Notes under the pieces: generated by a model | Told to the model about the DNA's origin: nothing | The model's input: only the letters and a program-made list of their open reading frames with translations | Databases searched by the model: none | Shown here: piece after piece, positions 8,694 to 17,867 of the stretch | Layout of the letters: each line of letters begins with the position of its first letter | How positions within the stretch are numbered: the stretch's first letter is position 1 | Program-made: the position numbers and the translations under genes | Assembly (NCBI GenBank): GCA_019636285.1 | Contig: JAHBXV010000017.1 | Location: 1 to 64,000 of the forward strand | DNA from: Planctomycetaceae bacterium | Lineage (GTDB): Bacteria; Planctomycetota; Planctomycetia; Planctomycetales; Planctomycetaceae | Direction: 5' to 3' | DNA length: 64,000 nucleotides

Positions 8694-11600
8694 ATGACTC
8701 AAAATGGTTCCATTCGGTCCGAAGCCCTCGCGATCGTGGGGCTGAGTTGCCTGTTTCCCAAAGCGACCAGCGTCGAACAGTTCTGGCAAAACCTGCGCGA
8801 CGGCGTGGATGCCATCACCGAGGTTCCCGCCACTCACTGGAACCCCGACGACTACTTTGACGCCGATCCCAAACAGCCCGACATGACCTACGCGCGGCGG
8901 GGCGGCTTTCTGGAGCCGGTCGCGTTCGATCCGCTGGAATTCGGCATCTCCCCCAACAATCTCGAAGCGATCGATACGTCGCAGCTTCTGGGACTGGTCG
9001 CCGCCAAGCGGGTTTTGGAAGACGCAGGTTACGGACCCGACCGCGAGTTCGATCGCAACCGGGTCGCCTGCATACTGGGCGTCACCGGCACGCTGGAAAT
9101 GGTGATTCCGCTGGGGGCCCGTCTGGGGCACCCCCGCTGGAAGAAGGCCCTTGCCGAGGCGGGTGTTGCCCCCGAAGTCGCCGACGATGTCATCGCCCGA
9201 ATCGGCGAGTCGTATGTCCCCTGGCAGGAAAACAGCTTTCCGGGATTGCTGGGGAACGTCGTCGCGGGACGGATCGCGAACAAGCTCGACCTGCATGGAA
9301 CCAACTGCGTCGTCGATGCGGCCTGCGCGAGTTCGTTGAGCGCGCTCCACCTCGCGTGTCTGGAACTGTGGACCGGCCGCGCTGATCTGGCGATCACCGG
9401 CGGGGTCGACACGTTCAACGACATCTTCATGTACATGTGCTTCAGCAAAACCCCCGCTCTTTCGCCGAGCGGGGATGCGAAGCCGTTTTCCGAGAACGCG
9501 GACGGGACCATCCTGGGCGAAGGGGTGGGTATGATGGCCATCAAACGCCTTGCAGACGCCGAACGCGATGGCGATCGCATTTACGCGGTGATCCGCGGCA
9601 TCGGTACCTCCAGCGACGGCGCCGGCAGCGCGGTCTACGCGCCGAAGGCCGACGGTCAAATCCGCTGCCTCGAAGACGCCTACCGCACGGCTGGCGTCGA
9701 GCCGGACACGATTGAACTGATCGAGGCCCACGGAACGGGCACGAAGGTGGGCGATGCCACCGAAGTCAGCGGACTGATGACAGTCTTCTCGCGATCGGAA
9801 CGGCAGCGGCCGTGGTGCGCGATCGGTTCGGTCAAATCGCAGATCGGTCATACCAAGGCGGCTGCCGGTGTCGCGGGCGTGATGAAAGCCGTGCTGGCGC
9901 TACGCAATCGCGTGCTGCCGCCGACCATCAAGATTCAGTCTCCGCCCGCTGCCATGCTGGCCGACGAGTCGCCGTTCTTCGTGAATACGCAGGCGCTGCC
10001 GTGGCTCGGCAATAGGCGGCATCCCCGCCGCGCGGGGGTCAGCGCGTTCGGTTTCGGGGGCAGCAACTTCCATTGCGTGTTGGAAGAATCGCCCCAGCCG
10101 ACGAGTGAGCCAGCCTGGACCGGCGATGTGCAGATCATCGCGCTGTCCGGACCGACGCCGACTGCCATCCGTCAAAAGATCGACGCATTCCCAACCGGGC
10201 AGTCGTGGTCCGCGATCCGTCGACAGGCCGCGCGATCACGCAGCGAATTCCGTGCAAGTGATCCACATCGTCTCCTCGTCGTTGTCGAAAAGGGACGTAG
10301 CGATCTCGCGAAGATTCTCGCCGATGCTCGCGGCCTACTGGAAAGTCGACCCGATCAATCGTCTTGGACCACGCCGGACGGCGCGTTCTATGGCAGTGGA
10401 GCCAAAACCGGACGGCTGGCCGTGTTGTTTCCCGGCCAAGGGTCGCAGTATCCCCACATGCTCCGCGACCTGGTATGTACCTTCCCCGCGATGCGGGAAG
10501 TCCTCGAAGACGCTGACGAAGCGGTAGAAACAACAGACGCCCGGTTGGGGACTGCCATCTATCCTCGCCCGGCCTGGAACGACGAGACACGTCGCCAGCA
10601 GGCCGAGACGTTGCGCGCGACCGATGTCGCACAGCCCGCGATTGGCGCCGTCAGCCTGGGAGCGTTGTCCGTTCTCGATCAGTTCGGTGTGAAGCCGGAA
10701 CTGACCGGCGGTCACAGCTATGGCGAACTGACGGCCCTCTGCGCTTCGAAACGATTCGGAGCGGAAGCCCTCTATCGGCTGTCACGGTTGCGTGGCCGAT
10801 TGATGGCCGAGGCCCAAGAGGTCGCCGGGGGCATGCTCGCGGTTGGCGCGCCGCTGGAGATGGTTGAAGAAGCCATTCGCGAAGCGGCTGTTGATGTCGT
10901 CATCGCCAATCGCAATGGTCCCAGCCAGGTGGTGCTCTCGGGACGCCTGCCCGAGATCGAACGGGCCGAAGACTTGTTCGCCCGCCGCAATGTGCGCGGC
11001 CGTCGGCTTCAGGTCGCCGCCGCTTTTCATAGTCCGCTCGTCGCGAGTGCCAGCACGCGGTTCCGCGAAGTTTTGGGCGATGTCGAATTTCAGCCCGCCG
11101 AAATCCCGGTCTTTGGGAATACCCTGGCCGACGAGTACCCCGCCGATCCCGAGGAAGCCCGCGACCTGCTTGCCGGCCAACTGGCTCGACCGGTCGAGTT
11201 CGTCCGGCAGATCGAGAACATGCTCGCCGCTGGAGCGGGGCTGTTCCTCGAAGTCGGTCCCGGCAACACGCTGACGGGACTCGTGCAGTCGATTCTCTCC
11301 GGCCGCAATGTCCGCGCGATCTCGCTCGACGCATCGAGTGGCAAGAAACGCGGGTTGGTCGACTTGGCCAACACGCTGGCAACGATCGCCTCCTGGGGCG
11401 GTCCGGTTGATCTGGCGCCGTGGGATGCAGGGACACTGCCCCGCGAAGCCGATGTCGATCCCAACGATGGACGGCTGCGGATCCCGCTCAGCGGGGCCAA
11501 CTACGTCAAACCACGGACTCCACGTCCCCCCAAGCCACCGACAAAGACGCCAGTCGCCGCCACCGCGTCGGTTGCTCCGGCTGCCAGTGCGCCTGTCGCG

Positions 11601-14600
11601 AAGCCCGCTCCCGCGCCGGTGCGTTCGCAAGCTCCCGTTGCGACTCCTGAAACTCGTCCAGCCGCTCCAGCGGTCGCGGTCGCACCGAAACAAACTTCCA
11701 TACTTCCCGCGCCGTCCGCTGGCGCGACAAAGGTCTTTGAGACTCCCGCCACGATGACTGCATCTCCCGCCGTGCTTCAATCCCTCGCCCTGCTGCAACA
11801 ACTGCAAACCGATACGGCCCGGCTGCATCAGCAGTTCCTGGTCGGTCAGGAAGAAACGCTCCGCACGATGGAGCGCGTGCTGGGGATCGGCAGTCCCGCG
11901 GCTCCGCGAACGGTGGCTGCCCCGGCGATGCCGCAACCTGTGATGGCTCCCACGCCTGTCGTCTTGGCGCCCCCCGCACCGGTCGCCGCGATTCCAGCCG
12001 TGGCTGTGGCTCCGCCGCCAGTCCAGGCCGTCGTCGCGGCTCCGCCACCGCAGCCGGTCGAAGTGCCGCGTCCGGTCACACCGGCGCCCGTGGCAACCAA
12101 GCCGGCTCCTGTCGCGGCGGCAAACGACCAACTCTCAACCGTGCTGCTGTCAGTCGTTGCCGAGAAGACCGGCTACCCACCGGAAATGCTCCGGCTGGGG
12201 ATGACGCTCGACCACGATCTGGGGATCGACTCGATCAAGCGAGTCGAGATTCTCTCTGGCCTCCAGGAAAAACTCCCGCATCTGCCAGCGGTGAAGCCCG
12301 AAGACCTCGGAACACTCCGCACGCTGGAAGACATCGTCGCCCTGTTGGCCGGAGCGGTGGGTGACCAGCCTGTCGCCACATCAGCACAGACTGCGGCTGC
12401 GTCTCCCTCGGCGGCGGAAGGCGCACTAGCCGAGACACTACTGGCAGTGGTCGCCGAGAAAACCGGCTACCCGCCAGAAATGCTGCGGTTGGGGATGACG
12501 CTCGACCACGACCTGGGCATCGATTCGATCAAGCGAGTCGAAATCCTCTCAGGCTTGCAGGAAAAGCTCCCGCAACTCCCGGCTGTAAAGCCCGAAGACC
12601 TGGGCACGTTGCGAACGCTCGAAGACATCGTCGCGTTGCTGGCGGGAACGGTCCCGGCGGTGGCAGCGCCCGCTTCAACGGGTCAGCCTGCTTCTTCCTC
12701 GTCGACGAATGGGGACCTTGCCGGCGTGCTGTTGTCCGTCGTCGCGGAGAAGACCGGTTACCCGCCGGAGATGCTGCGTCTCGGAATGACGCTCGATCAC
12801 GACCTGGGAATCGATTCGATTAAGCGAGTCGAGATCCTCTCGGGTCTTCAGGAGCAACTCCCGCAACTGCCAGCCGTCAAACCCGAAGACCTGGGAACGC
12901 TGCGAACGCTCGAAGACATTGTCGCGCTGCTGGCAGGCAGTCCGGCGGCGACACCGGCTCCGCCACCGACGCCAACGCCCGCTCCGGTTCAAGCGGTCGA
13001 ACCGTCCAGCGAATCGACGCCAGAGACAGTCGCCAATCCGCTGGAGCGTTGCCTCGTTCGTCCCGTCGATCTGAACACCGTCGGCCCGCGTCCCAGCCGA
13101 CCGAAGGCCGGTGGCGACTGGTGGGTTTCGGATGACGGCTCCGAACTGTCGCTGCAAGTTGTCCGGGGACTCGCCGATGCCGGTTGTCGCCCGCACCTGG
13201 TGGCCCTCGACTCGGAACCGATCGATCCGCCTGCGGAATTAAACGGCTTGATCGTAATTGCGGCTGAGGCCGGAACGACGGTCGAGCAACATTGGCAGGC
13301 CATTCGCTGGTTGCAGGCAGCCGGTCCTCGCCTGAAAGAGCGAACCGGGCTGGTGGCGACGGTCAGCCGCCTCGATGGGGCCTGCGGTTTTGGCTCAACT
13401 CCTATTCGCGATCCCCTCTCGGGCGGTCTGTCGGGGCTCTCCAAGACCGTTCGCCATGAATGGCCGATGGTTTCCGCGAAGGCCATCGACCTGGGAGACG
13501 GCTGGTCCTCTCCGGCGGACGCAGCCGATGCCGTGGTGCGAGAACTGCTGATCGACGGCCCAACGGAAGTCGGCATCACGCCCCAGCGCGTTGTGGGATT
13601 GGAAGTCGTTCTGGATCAATCCATCGCCGATTCCACCGAGGAAGACGCCGCATCGTCTCTGTCAGTGGGCGATCTCGTCATCGTCACGGGCGGAGCGCGC
13701 GGCGTGACGGCGGCATCGCTGATCGCTGTCGGTCGTCGGATGCCGCTTCGAATCGCGATCCTGGGTCGCAGTCCCGTGAAAGACGCGGAAGCCGACTGGT
13801 CGCGGGAGCTGCTCGATGCGCGGCAGTTGCGGACAGCCCTCATCGAGCGGGCGGAACAGGGGGCAACGCCCCGCGACATCGATCGACGTTTGCAGGAAAT
13901 TCTCGCCGGGCGCGAGGTGCGAACCACGCTGGCAACCCTGGAATCGCAAGGCTGCGAAGTCAGCTATCACGCCGTCGACGTCCGCGACGCTGAAGCCGTC
14001 GTGCCGGTGATTCAGCAGTTACGGCTGGAGTGCGGCCCGGTCCGCGGCATCATTCATGGCGCGGGCGTGCTCGCCGACCAGACCATTGAAGGCAAAACGC
14101 GCGACGCGTTCGATCGCGTGCTGGGAACCAAGATTGACGGTCTCGCGAATGTTCTGCGGGCCATCAATACCGATGAATTGAAGCTGCTGGCCGTCTTTTC
14201 CTCATTCACGGCTCGTTATGGTCGGACGGGGCAACTCGATTACGCCATCGCGAACGAGAGTCTCAACAAGTTGAGTCAGGATTTCGCCCGTCGTTTCCCG
14301 TCGTGCCGCGTGGCTTCGTTCAACTGGGGCCCTTGGCAGGGGGGCATGGTGACGCCGGGGCTGAAGTCGCTGTTCGAAGCGGAAGGCGTGGGTCTGATTG
14401 GCCTCAACGAAGGTGCGGACCTCTTCGCGCGAGATGTGCTGGCTACCCGTGGCCCCTGCGAGATCGTGGTGCTCGCGCGGCCCGAAAAACCGGCCGTCTC
14501 TGCTCCCTCGCTCCTGGGAGTCGCCGGACTGCAAACGGCTGCCGCCGTGGCCGCCGAGCCCGTTGAAGCCCACCCGGCTGCTGCCATTCCACGTTCGATG

Positions 14601-15443
14601 CCGCGTGTGGCGATGGAACGGGAACTCGATCTCGATCGCGCGCCGTGTCTGGCATCGCACGTCCTCGGGAAGCAAGCCGTCTTTCCGGTAGCGCTCTTGC
14701 TCGAATGGCTGAGCCAGGCCGCGCTGCACGGCAATCCCGGACTCGAGTTCGTGGGAGCTAGCCAGTTGCGCGTGTTCCGGGGGATCCGACTGTCGCCGTC
14801 CGAATCGCTGCGCGTTCGCCTGGCGGCCGAAAAGCCGCGCCGCGAGGGGGGCGAATTCCGCATTCCCGTCCAACTCGTGAGCGTGCATGGCGACCAGCTG
14901 ACCCCACATGCGGCGGCTGAAGTGATCCTGGCGGGGCGTGCTCCGTCGGCTCCCGAGCCGCGACTGCCGTTGCCCCAGGAAATCTGGACGCACGGCGAAG
15001 CGAACGTCTACGACCGCTGGCTGTTCCACGGACCGGCGTTCCAGGGACTGACGCGCGTCGAACGCCATTCGGACGAGGGAATCCTCGTCCGCAGCCGGGT
15101 CGCACCCGCTCCTGCCGAATGGTTCCGCGATCCGTTGCGGCCCAACTGGATCGCCGATCCGCTGGCAGTGGATGTCGCGCTGCAGGCCGTCATTCTGTGG
15201 TGCCAGGAGCATCGCGGATCGCCATGCCTGCCGTCGCTTCTGGGCGAGTATCGACAGTTCGTGACGACCTTCCCGCCCGATGTGCGCGTGAACGTCCAGA
15301 TCACCGAGAGCCGCGATCAACTCGTGCGAGCCGACGTCGAGTGGCTGTCTCCCGAAAACGCGGTGCTGGCCACGCTGACAGGAAGCGAGCATGTCGTCGA
15401 CAAGGCGCTTGCGGGGGCATTCCAGGCAAACGCACTGGCGTAG
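8694..15443 (+). CDS. PfaA-like polyketide/polyunsaturated fatty acid synthase, KS-AT-ACP x3-KR-DH
   Basis: A 2249-residue type I megasynthase. In order: ketosynthase (about 10-450; Cys211 in DAACASS, His346 in EAHGTG, His386 in IGHTKA), acyltransferase (about 575-880; FPGQGSQ, nucleophile Ser675 in GHSYGE), an Ala/Pro-rich linker (about 945-1140), three tandem ACPs with phosphopantetheine serines Ser1180, Ser1278 and Ser1375 in LGIDSIKRVEIL, ketoreductase (GGARGV near 1665, Tyr1850 in GQLDYAIAN), and a C-terminal dehydratase-like hot-dog domain (His1989 in HVLGKQAVFP). The tandem ACPs and domain order match PfaA of secondary-lipid synthases rather than modular polyketide synthases. PfaB, PfaC and PfaD partners and a phosphopantetheinyl transferase are not in the window. 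Product unknown. The start is uncertain: no clear Shine-Dalgarno, chosen because MTQNGSIRSEALAIVG fits KS N termini. Confidence 0.9.
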   Translation: MTQNGSIRSEALAIVGLSCLFPKATSVEQFWQNLRDGVDAITEVPATHWNPDDYFDADPKQPDMTYARRGGFLEPVAFDPLEFGISPNNLEAIDTSQLLGLVAAKRVLEDAGYGPDREFDRNRVACILGVTGTLEMVIPLGARLGHPRWKKALAEAGVAPEVADDVIARIGESYVPWQENSFPGLLGNVVAGRIANKLDLHGTNCVVDAACASSLSALHLACLELWTGRADLAITGGVDTFNDIFMYMCFSKTPALSPSGDAKPFSENADGTILGEGVGMMAIKRLADAERDGDRIYAVIRGIGTSSDGAGSAVYAPKADGQIRCLEDAYRTAGVEPDTIELIEAHGTGTKVGDATEVSGLMTVFSRSERQRPWCAIGSVKSQIGHTKAAAGVAGVMKAVLALRNRVLPPTIKIQSPPAAMLADESPFFVNTQALPWLGNRRHPRRAGVSAFGFGGSNFHCVLEESPQPTSEPAWTGDVQIIALSGPTPTAIRQKIDAFPTGQSWSAIRRQAARSRSEFRASDPHRLLVVVEKGRSDLAKILADARGLLESRPDQSSWTTPDGAFYGSGAKTGRLAVLFPGQGSQYPHMLRDLVCTFPAMREVLEDADEAVETTDARLGTAIYPRPAWNDETRRQQAETLRATDVAQPAIGAVSLGALSVLDQFGVKPELTGGHSYGELTALCASKRFGAEALYRLSRLRGRLMAEAQEVAGGMLAVGAPLEMVEEAIREAAVDVVIANRNGPSQVVLSGRLPEIERAEDLFARRNVRGRRLQVAAAFHSPLVASASTRFREVLGDVEFQPAEIPVFGNTLADEYPADPEEARDLLAGQLARPVEFVRQIENMLAAGAGLFLEVGPGNTLTGLVQSILSGRNVRAISLDASSGKKRGLVDLANTLATIASWGGPVDLAPWDAGTLPREADVDPNDGRLRIPLSGANYVKPRTPRPPKPPTKTPVAATASVAPAASAPVAKPAPAPVRSQAPVATPETRPAAPAVAVAPKQTSILPAPSAGATKVFETPATMTASPAVLQSLALLQQLQTDTARLHQQFLVGQEETLRTMERVLGIGSPAAPRTVAAPAMPQPVMAPTPVVLAPPAPVAAIPAVAVAPPPVQAVVAAPPPQPVEVPRPVTPAPVATKPAPVAAANDQLSTVLLSVVAEKTGYPPEMLRLGMTLDHDLGIDSIKRVEILSGLQEKLPHLPAVKPEDLGTLRTLEDIVALLAGAVGDQPVATSAQTAAASPSAAEGALAETLLAVVAEKTGYPPEMLRLGMTLDHDLGIDSIKRVEILSGLQEKLPQLPAVKPEDLGTLRTLEDIVALLAGTVPAVAAPASTGQPASSSSTNGDLAGVLLSVVAEKTGYPPEMLRLGMTLDHDLGIDSIKRVEILSGLQEQLPQLPAVKPEDLGTLRTLEDIVALLAGSPAATPAPPPTPTPAPVQAVEPSSESTPETVANPLERCLVRPVDLNTVGPRPSRPKAGGDWWVSDDGSELSLQVVRGLADAGCRPHLVALDSEPIDPPAELNGLIVIAAEAGTTVEQHWQAIRWLQAAGPRLKERTGLVATVSRLDGACGFGSTPIRDPLSGGLSGLSKTVRHEWPMVSAKAIDLGDGWSSPADAADAVVRELLIDGPTEVGITPQRVVGLEVVLDQSIADSTEEDAASSLSVGDLVIVTGGARGVTAASLIAVGRRMPLRIAILGRSPVKDAEADWSRELLDARQLRTALIERAEQGATPRDIDRRLQEILAGREVRTTLATLESQGCEVSYHAVDVRDAEAVVPVIQQLRLECGPVRGIIHGAGVLADQTIEGKTRDAFDRVLGTKIDGLANVLRAINTDELKLLAVFSSFTARYGRTGQLDYAIANESLNKLSQDFARRFPSCRVASFNWGPWQGGMVTPGLKSLFEAEGVGLIGLNEGADLFARDVLATRGPCEIVVLARPEKPAVSAPSLLGVAGLQTAAAVAAEPVEAHPAAAIPRSMPRVAMERELDLDRAPCLASHVLGKQAVFPVALLLEWLSQAALHGNPGLEFVGASQLRVFRGIRLSPSESLRVRLAAEKPRREGGEFRIPVQLVSVHGDQLTPHAAAEVILAGRAPSAPEPRLPLPQEIWTHGEANVYDRWLFHGPAFQGLTRVERHSDEGILVRSRVAPAPAEWFRDPLRPNWIADPLAVDVALQAVILWCQEHRGSPCLPSLLGEYRQFVTTFPPDVRVNVQITESRDQLVRADVEWLSPENAVLATLTGSEHVVDKALAGAFQANALA
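12127..12945 (+). repeat. tandem near-identical ACP-coding repeats
   Basis: Three direct repeats of about 220-230 bases, with periods near 291-294 bases, encode the three ACP domains of the PfaA-like synthase. Their protein sequences are almost identical (VVAEKTGYPPEMLRLGMTL, then LGIDSIKRVEIL in each), while the linkers between them differ (Ala/Pro/Ser-rich). Synonymous differences are scattered through the copies, so they are not fresh duplications, but the protein has been kept uniform. Confidence 0.85.
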
Positions 15444-15449
15444 GGTTGC

Positions 15450-16160
15450 TTATTGGGGCCGAGTTGTCGATCGCTCTCGCCGCGTCCACCGCGGCGGCCT
15501 CGGTTGGCGCGCGCGACACGGTATGACGGCGTCGCCCGCGATCGCATAGGCCGCGTCACCCGGCTGTAGCGCGACACGTCCGCCGCCTGTGAAACCACCG
15601 AATGCTGGAAGAACGGTGAGGTCCGGGCGGCAGTGAAAACAGGCCAGCCGTTCGGACTGATCGGCGAGGCCAGTCAGCCGGATGACGGGGTGGATGTGCC
15701 CTGCCAGCACATATCCATCTGGCGACGATTCCGGTTCGTGTCGGCCGATGAACGGCCCCTCGTGGAACTCCTGGCAGACTGCAATCGACCAGTCGGCCGG
15801 AGGATCGCCGGCGTGCCGGTCGTGGTTTCCCAGCACGAGGACGATTTCCAACTGCCGATGCCGGGCTCGCCAGTCCGACACGACCTGTAGCGTGGCTTCA
15901 TGGCGGCCCGTCCGCGCGTGAAGCAGGTCTCCCAGCACCACCAGTCGCTCGGCAGTCGTCGTTTGCAGCAGCGCGGTCAATCGATCGAGATCGCGGGACG
16001 TGGTTCCGCCGGGAATCGGGATGGCGGCCGCGCGAAACGCGGCGGCTTTGCCGATATGCAGATCGGCGATGAACAACGTCTTACATGCGGGCCAATACAG
16101 GCCGCGTTCGGGATGAAGCTCGACCGGCGTGTCGGCGAGCAATATTGGTAGCCCCGCCAT
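15450..16160 (-). CDS. pdeM: ligase-associated DNA damage response phosphoesterase PdeM
   Basis: A 236-residue calcineurin-like phosphoesterase. All metal-binding motifs are present: FIADLHIGK (Asp, His), VVLGDLLH (Gly-Asp), LVLGNHDRH (Asn-His-Asp) and LAGHIHPV (His-x-His). The stretch IPIPGGTTSRDLDRL is characteristic of PdeM, the endonuclease usually encoded beside a bacterial ATP-dependent DNA ligase, a nuclease and a helicase for repair of DNA damage. The matching ligase is at 4335-5996, so the usual cluster has been broken up. GGAG lies eight bases before the ATG. The gene converges on the PfaA-like gene with only six bases between stop codons. The C-terminal 40 residues are basic and probably disordered. 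Confidence 0.85.
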   Translation of the reverse strand: MAGLPILLADTPVELHPERGLYWPACKTLFIADLHIGKAAAFRAAAIPIPGGTTSRDLDRLTALLQTTTAERLVVLGDLLHARTGRHEATLQVVSDWRARHRQLEIVLVLGNHDRHAGDPPADWSIAVCQEFHEGPFIGRHEPESSPDGYVLAGHIHPVIRLTGLADQSERLACFHCRPDLTVLPAFGGFTGGGRVALQPGDAAYAIAGDAVIPCRARQPRPPRWTRRERSTTRPQ

Positions 16161-16176
16161 GGGCGTCTCCTGTCTT

Positions 16177-16194
16177 TCTCGCCAGCTCAGGCGA
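16177..16194. other. short hairpin upstream of pdeM
   Basis: CTCGCC at 16177-16182 pairs with GGCGAG at 16189-16194 around a six-base loop. It sits 17 bases upstream of the pdeM start and 234 bases past the terC stop. Too short to assign a role; it could be a weak terminator or a 5' leader structure. Confidence 0.3.
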
Positions 16195-16427
16195 GTCGTC
16201 TTGCTCCGTCAGTTGTGGACGATCGCGGCCTCAATTGAGTAAACATTGTCGGTCCGTTGCAGGATCTTTGGGAAGTTTACCCGGGGCTGACTTTGCTGCC
16301 AGATCGAGAGTCGGTCGCGAGTGCAGTGAAAGAGACGGAATAACTCCCTCGTCCTCCTCGACTCAAGACTCTCGACTCAATCCACTTCCCAGGCATGCCA
16401 TGCATTGACGACGGCAAAGACCCTGGA

Positions 16428-17525
16428 TCAATTGGCTTCCGCGCGGTCGGCAGGTTCCGGTGGAGCCGGAAACACGAACGATGCTCCGACGCCGACTCCC
16501 AGAGTCAAGGCGATCACCGCCAGCGAAACCAGCGTCGTTTCCGGGCCATGCGGCAACACCGCGTGCAGCAGCATTTTCAGACCGACGAACGCGAGCACGG
16601 CCACCAGCGAATACTTCAGGAAACGGAACTTGTCGAGCAGATCGGCCAACGCGAAGTACAGCGATCGCAGCCCCAGAATCGCGAACACGTTCGACGTGAA
16701 GACAATGAAGCCATCCTGCGTCACGCCGAAGACGGCGGGAATGCTGTCCACCGCGAACAACAGGTCCGTGCTCTCGACGATAATCAGTGACAGGAACAGC
16801 GGAGTCGCGGCGAGTTTGCCGTCGATCTTCGTGAAGAACTTGTCGCCGTCGAATCCGGGATGAACCGCGATGAATCGCCGGACCAGCCGGATGAGTTTCG
16901 ACTTCTCGAAGTCCAGCTCTTCATCACCCGCGAACAGCATTTTGAACGACGTATAGATAAGCATCGCCCCGAAGACGTAGATCACCCAGTCGAAGCGATG
17001 GATGATGGCGGCTCCCAGCGCGATCATGACGCCGCGCATGACCAGGGCCCCCAGGATGCCCCACAGCAGCACGCGATGCTGGTAGGCGGCGGGAACCTGG
17101 AAGTACGAGAGAATGAGCGCGATGACGAAGATATTGTCGATACTGAGCGACTGCTCGAGGATGTACCCCATGAAGAACTGGGCGGCGGCTTCGTAGCCGG
17201 TGGTGGGGTACAGGGGAGGGCCGTGGTCGTCGTCTTCCACCGGATGGCTTTCCGCCACTTTGCCATCGTCGGAGTGTCCGGCAGGATGGGCCGGGTCTTG
17301 GGTGGCTTCCACGGGTTCGGGAGGAATACCCAGGTCGAACCAGTGGTACTCATACGCGAAGCCGACGAAGACCGTGAAGAGCATCGCCAGCGTGAAGTAG
17401 ACGCCGGTCCGCAACAGCGCCTGACGCGCCGAAATGGCTTTGGACTCGCGGCTGAAGATCCCAAGATCGAAGGCGAGAATAATCAGCACGAGGACGACAA
17501 AAGCCGCCCACACGACAACCGTCAC
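16428..17525 (-). CDS. TerC family integral membrane protein
   Basis: A 365-residue protein with about nine membrane segments. The TerC motifs are clear: EQSLSIDNIFVIALI and ESTDLLFAVDSIPAVFG, with the acidic residues thought to bind metal, then SNVFAILGLRSLYF. Family members (TerC, Alx, YkoY/MeeF) act in metal efflux, notably manganese for exoenzyme loading or pH stress, or in tellurite resistance. An acidic/His-rich loop (HPVEDDDHGPP) sits between the second and third segments. I chose the GTG at 17525 because GGAGAGG lies eight bases before it; reading from the TTG at 17564 adds 13 unlikely residues. It is a single gene, divergent from the metalloprotease-like gene. Substrate not determinable here. 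Confidence 0.9.
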   Translation of the reverse strand: MTVVVWAAFVVLVLIILAFDLGIFSRESKAISARQALLRTGVYFTLAMLFTVFVGFAYEYHWFDLGIPPEPVEATQDPAHPAGHSDDGKVAESHPVEDDDHGPPLYPTTGYEAAAQFFMGYILEQSLSIDNIFVIALILSYFQVPAAYQHRVLLWGILGALVMRGVMIALGAAIIHRFDWVIYVFGAMLIYTSFKMLFAGDEELDFEKSKLIRLVRRFIAVHPGFDGDKFFTKIDGKLAATPLFLSLIIVESTDLLFAVDSIPAVFGVTQDGFIVFTSNVFAILGLRSLYFALADLLDKFRFLKYSLVAVLAFVGLKMLLHAVLPHGPETTLVSLAVIALTLGVGVGASFVFPAPPEPADRAEAN

Positions 17526-17867
17526 GTTAAGAGCCTCTCCGCCGCCCGCGCGGCCTCTTTTCAAGGATCACCCGACCGCGCCGGCGACTCACGTACACAC
17601 ACCGGGAATTTCTCCGGTCGCAGGGTGCCGCCGGACGCCACAGGATTAGACGCCCCCCCGCCGCGAATCGCAACTCCGGCAGGTCTTTGGGTGACGCCAA
17701 GACCGGGAAGCAACCGCCCGGTGGCGCCCATCCGGCAGCCCTCCAAGAGGCGACACCCGTTCACGCATTTTTTCGCATCTATCGCTGCGGAAACCTGTTA
17801 CCCTGCGATGGCTTGTCTGGCGGCCCATGATTTTTGTTTCGCGGCCGCGTTTCACCGGGAGAAACTG
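17526..17867. other. divergent intergenic region with structured leader of terC
   Basis: 342 bases between the divergent terC and HExxH-protein genes. Read on the minus strand, 17690-17730 holds overlapping stems: ACCGGG pairs with CCCGGT (17702-17722) and GGTCTT pairs with AAGACC (17681-17703), which cannot both form because they share bases. A GC-rich run follows up to 17650. TerC-family genes are often preceded by a manganese riboswitch (yybP-ykoY), but I cannot match its consensus here. This may be an untested regulatory leader. Confidence 0.35.

Noticed and set aside
8409-15392. Long open frames opposite the PfaA-like gene (for example 8409-9851, 10782-12131, 14202-15392 on the minus strand)
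   Set aside because: They mirror a strongly coding, high-GC gene, have Arg/Gly/His-rich composition, no ribosome binding sites and no known domains.
17565-17760. yybP-ykoY manganese riboswitch upstream of terC
   Set aside because: I cannot match the consensus bases; only unexplained stems remain.
16860-17867. A 762-residue reading from 16860 that would extend the HExxH protein upstream
   Set aside because: The first 336 residues are antisense to terC; a signal peptide with a good ribosome binding site starts at 17868.
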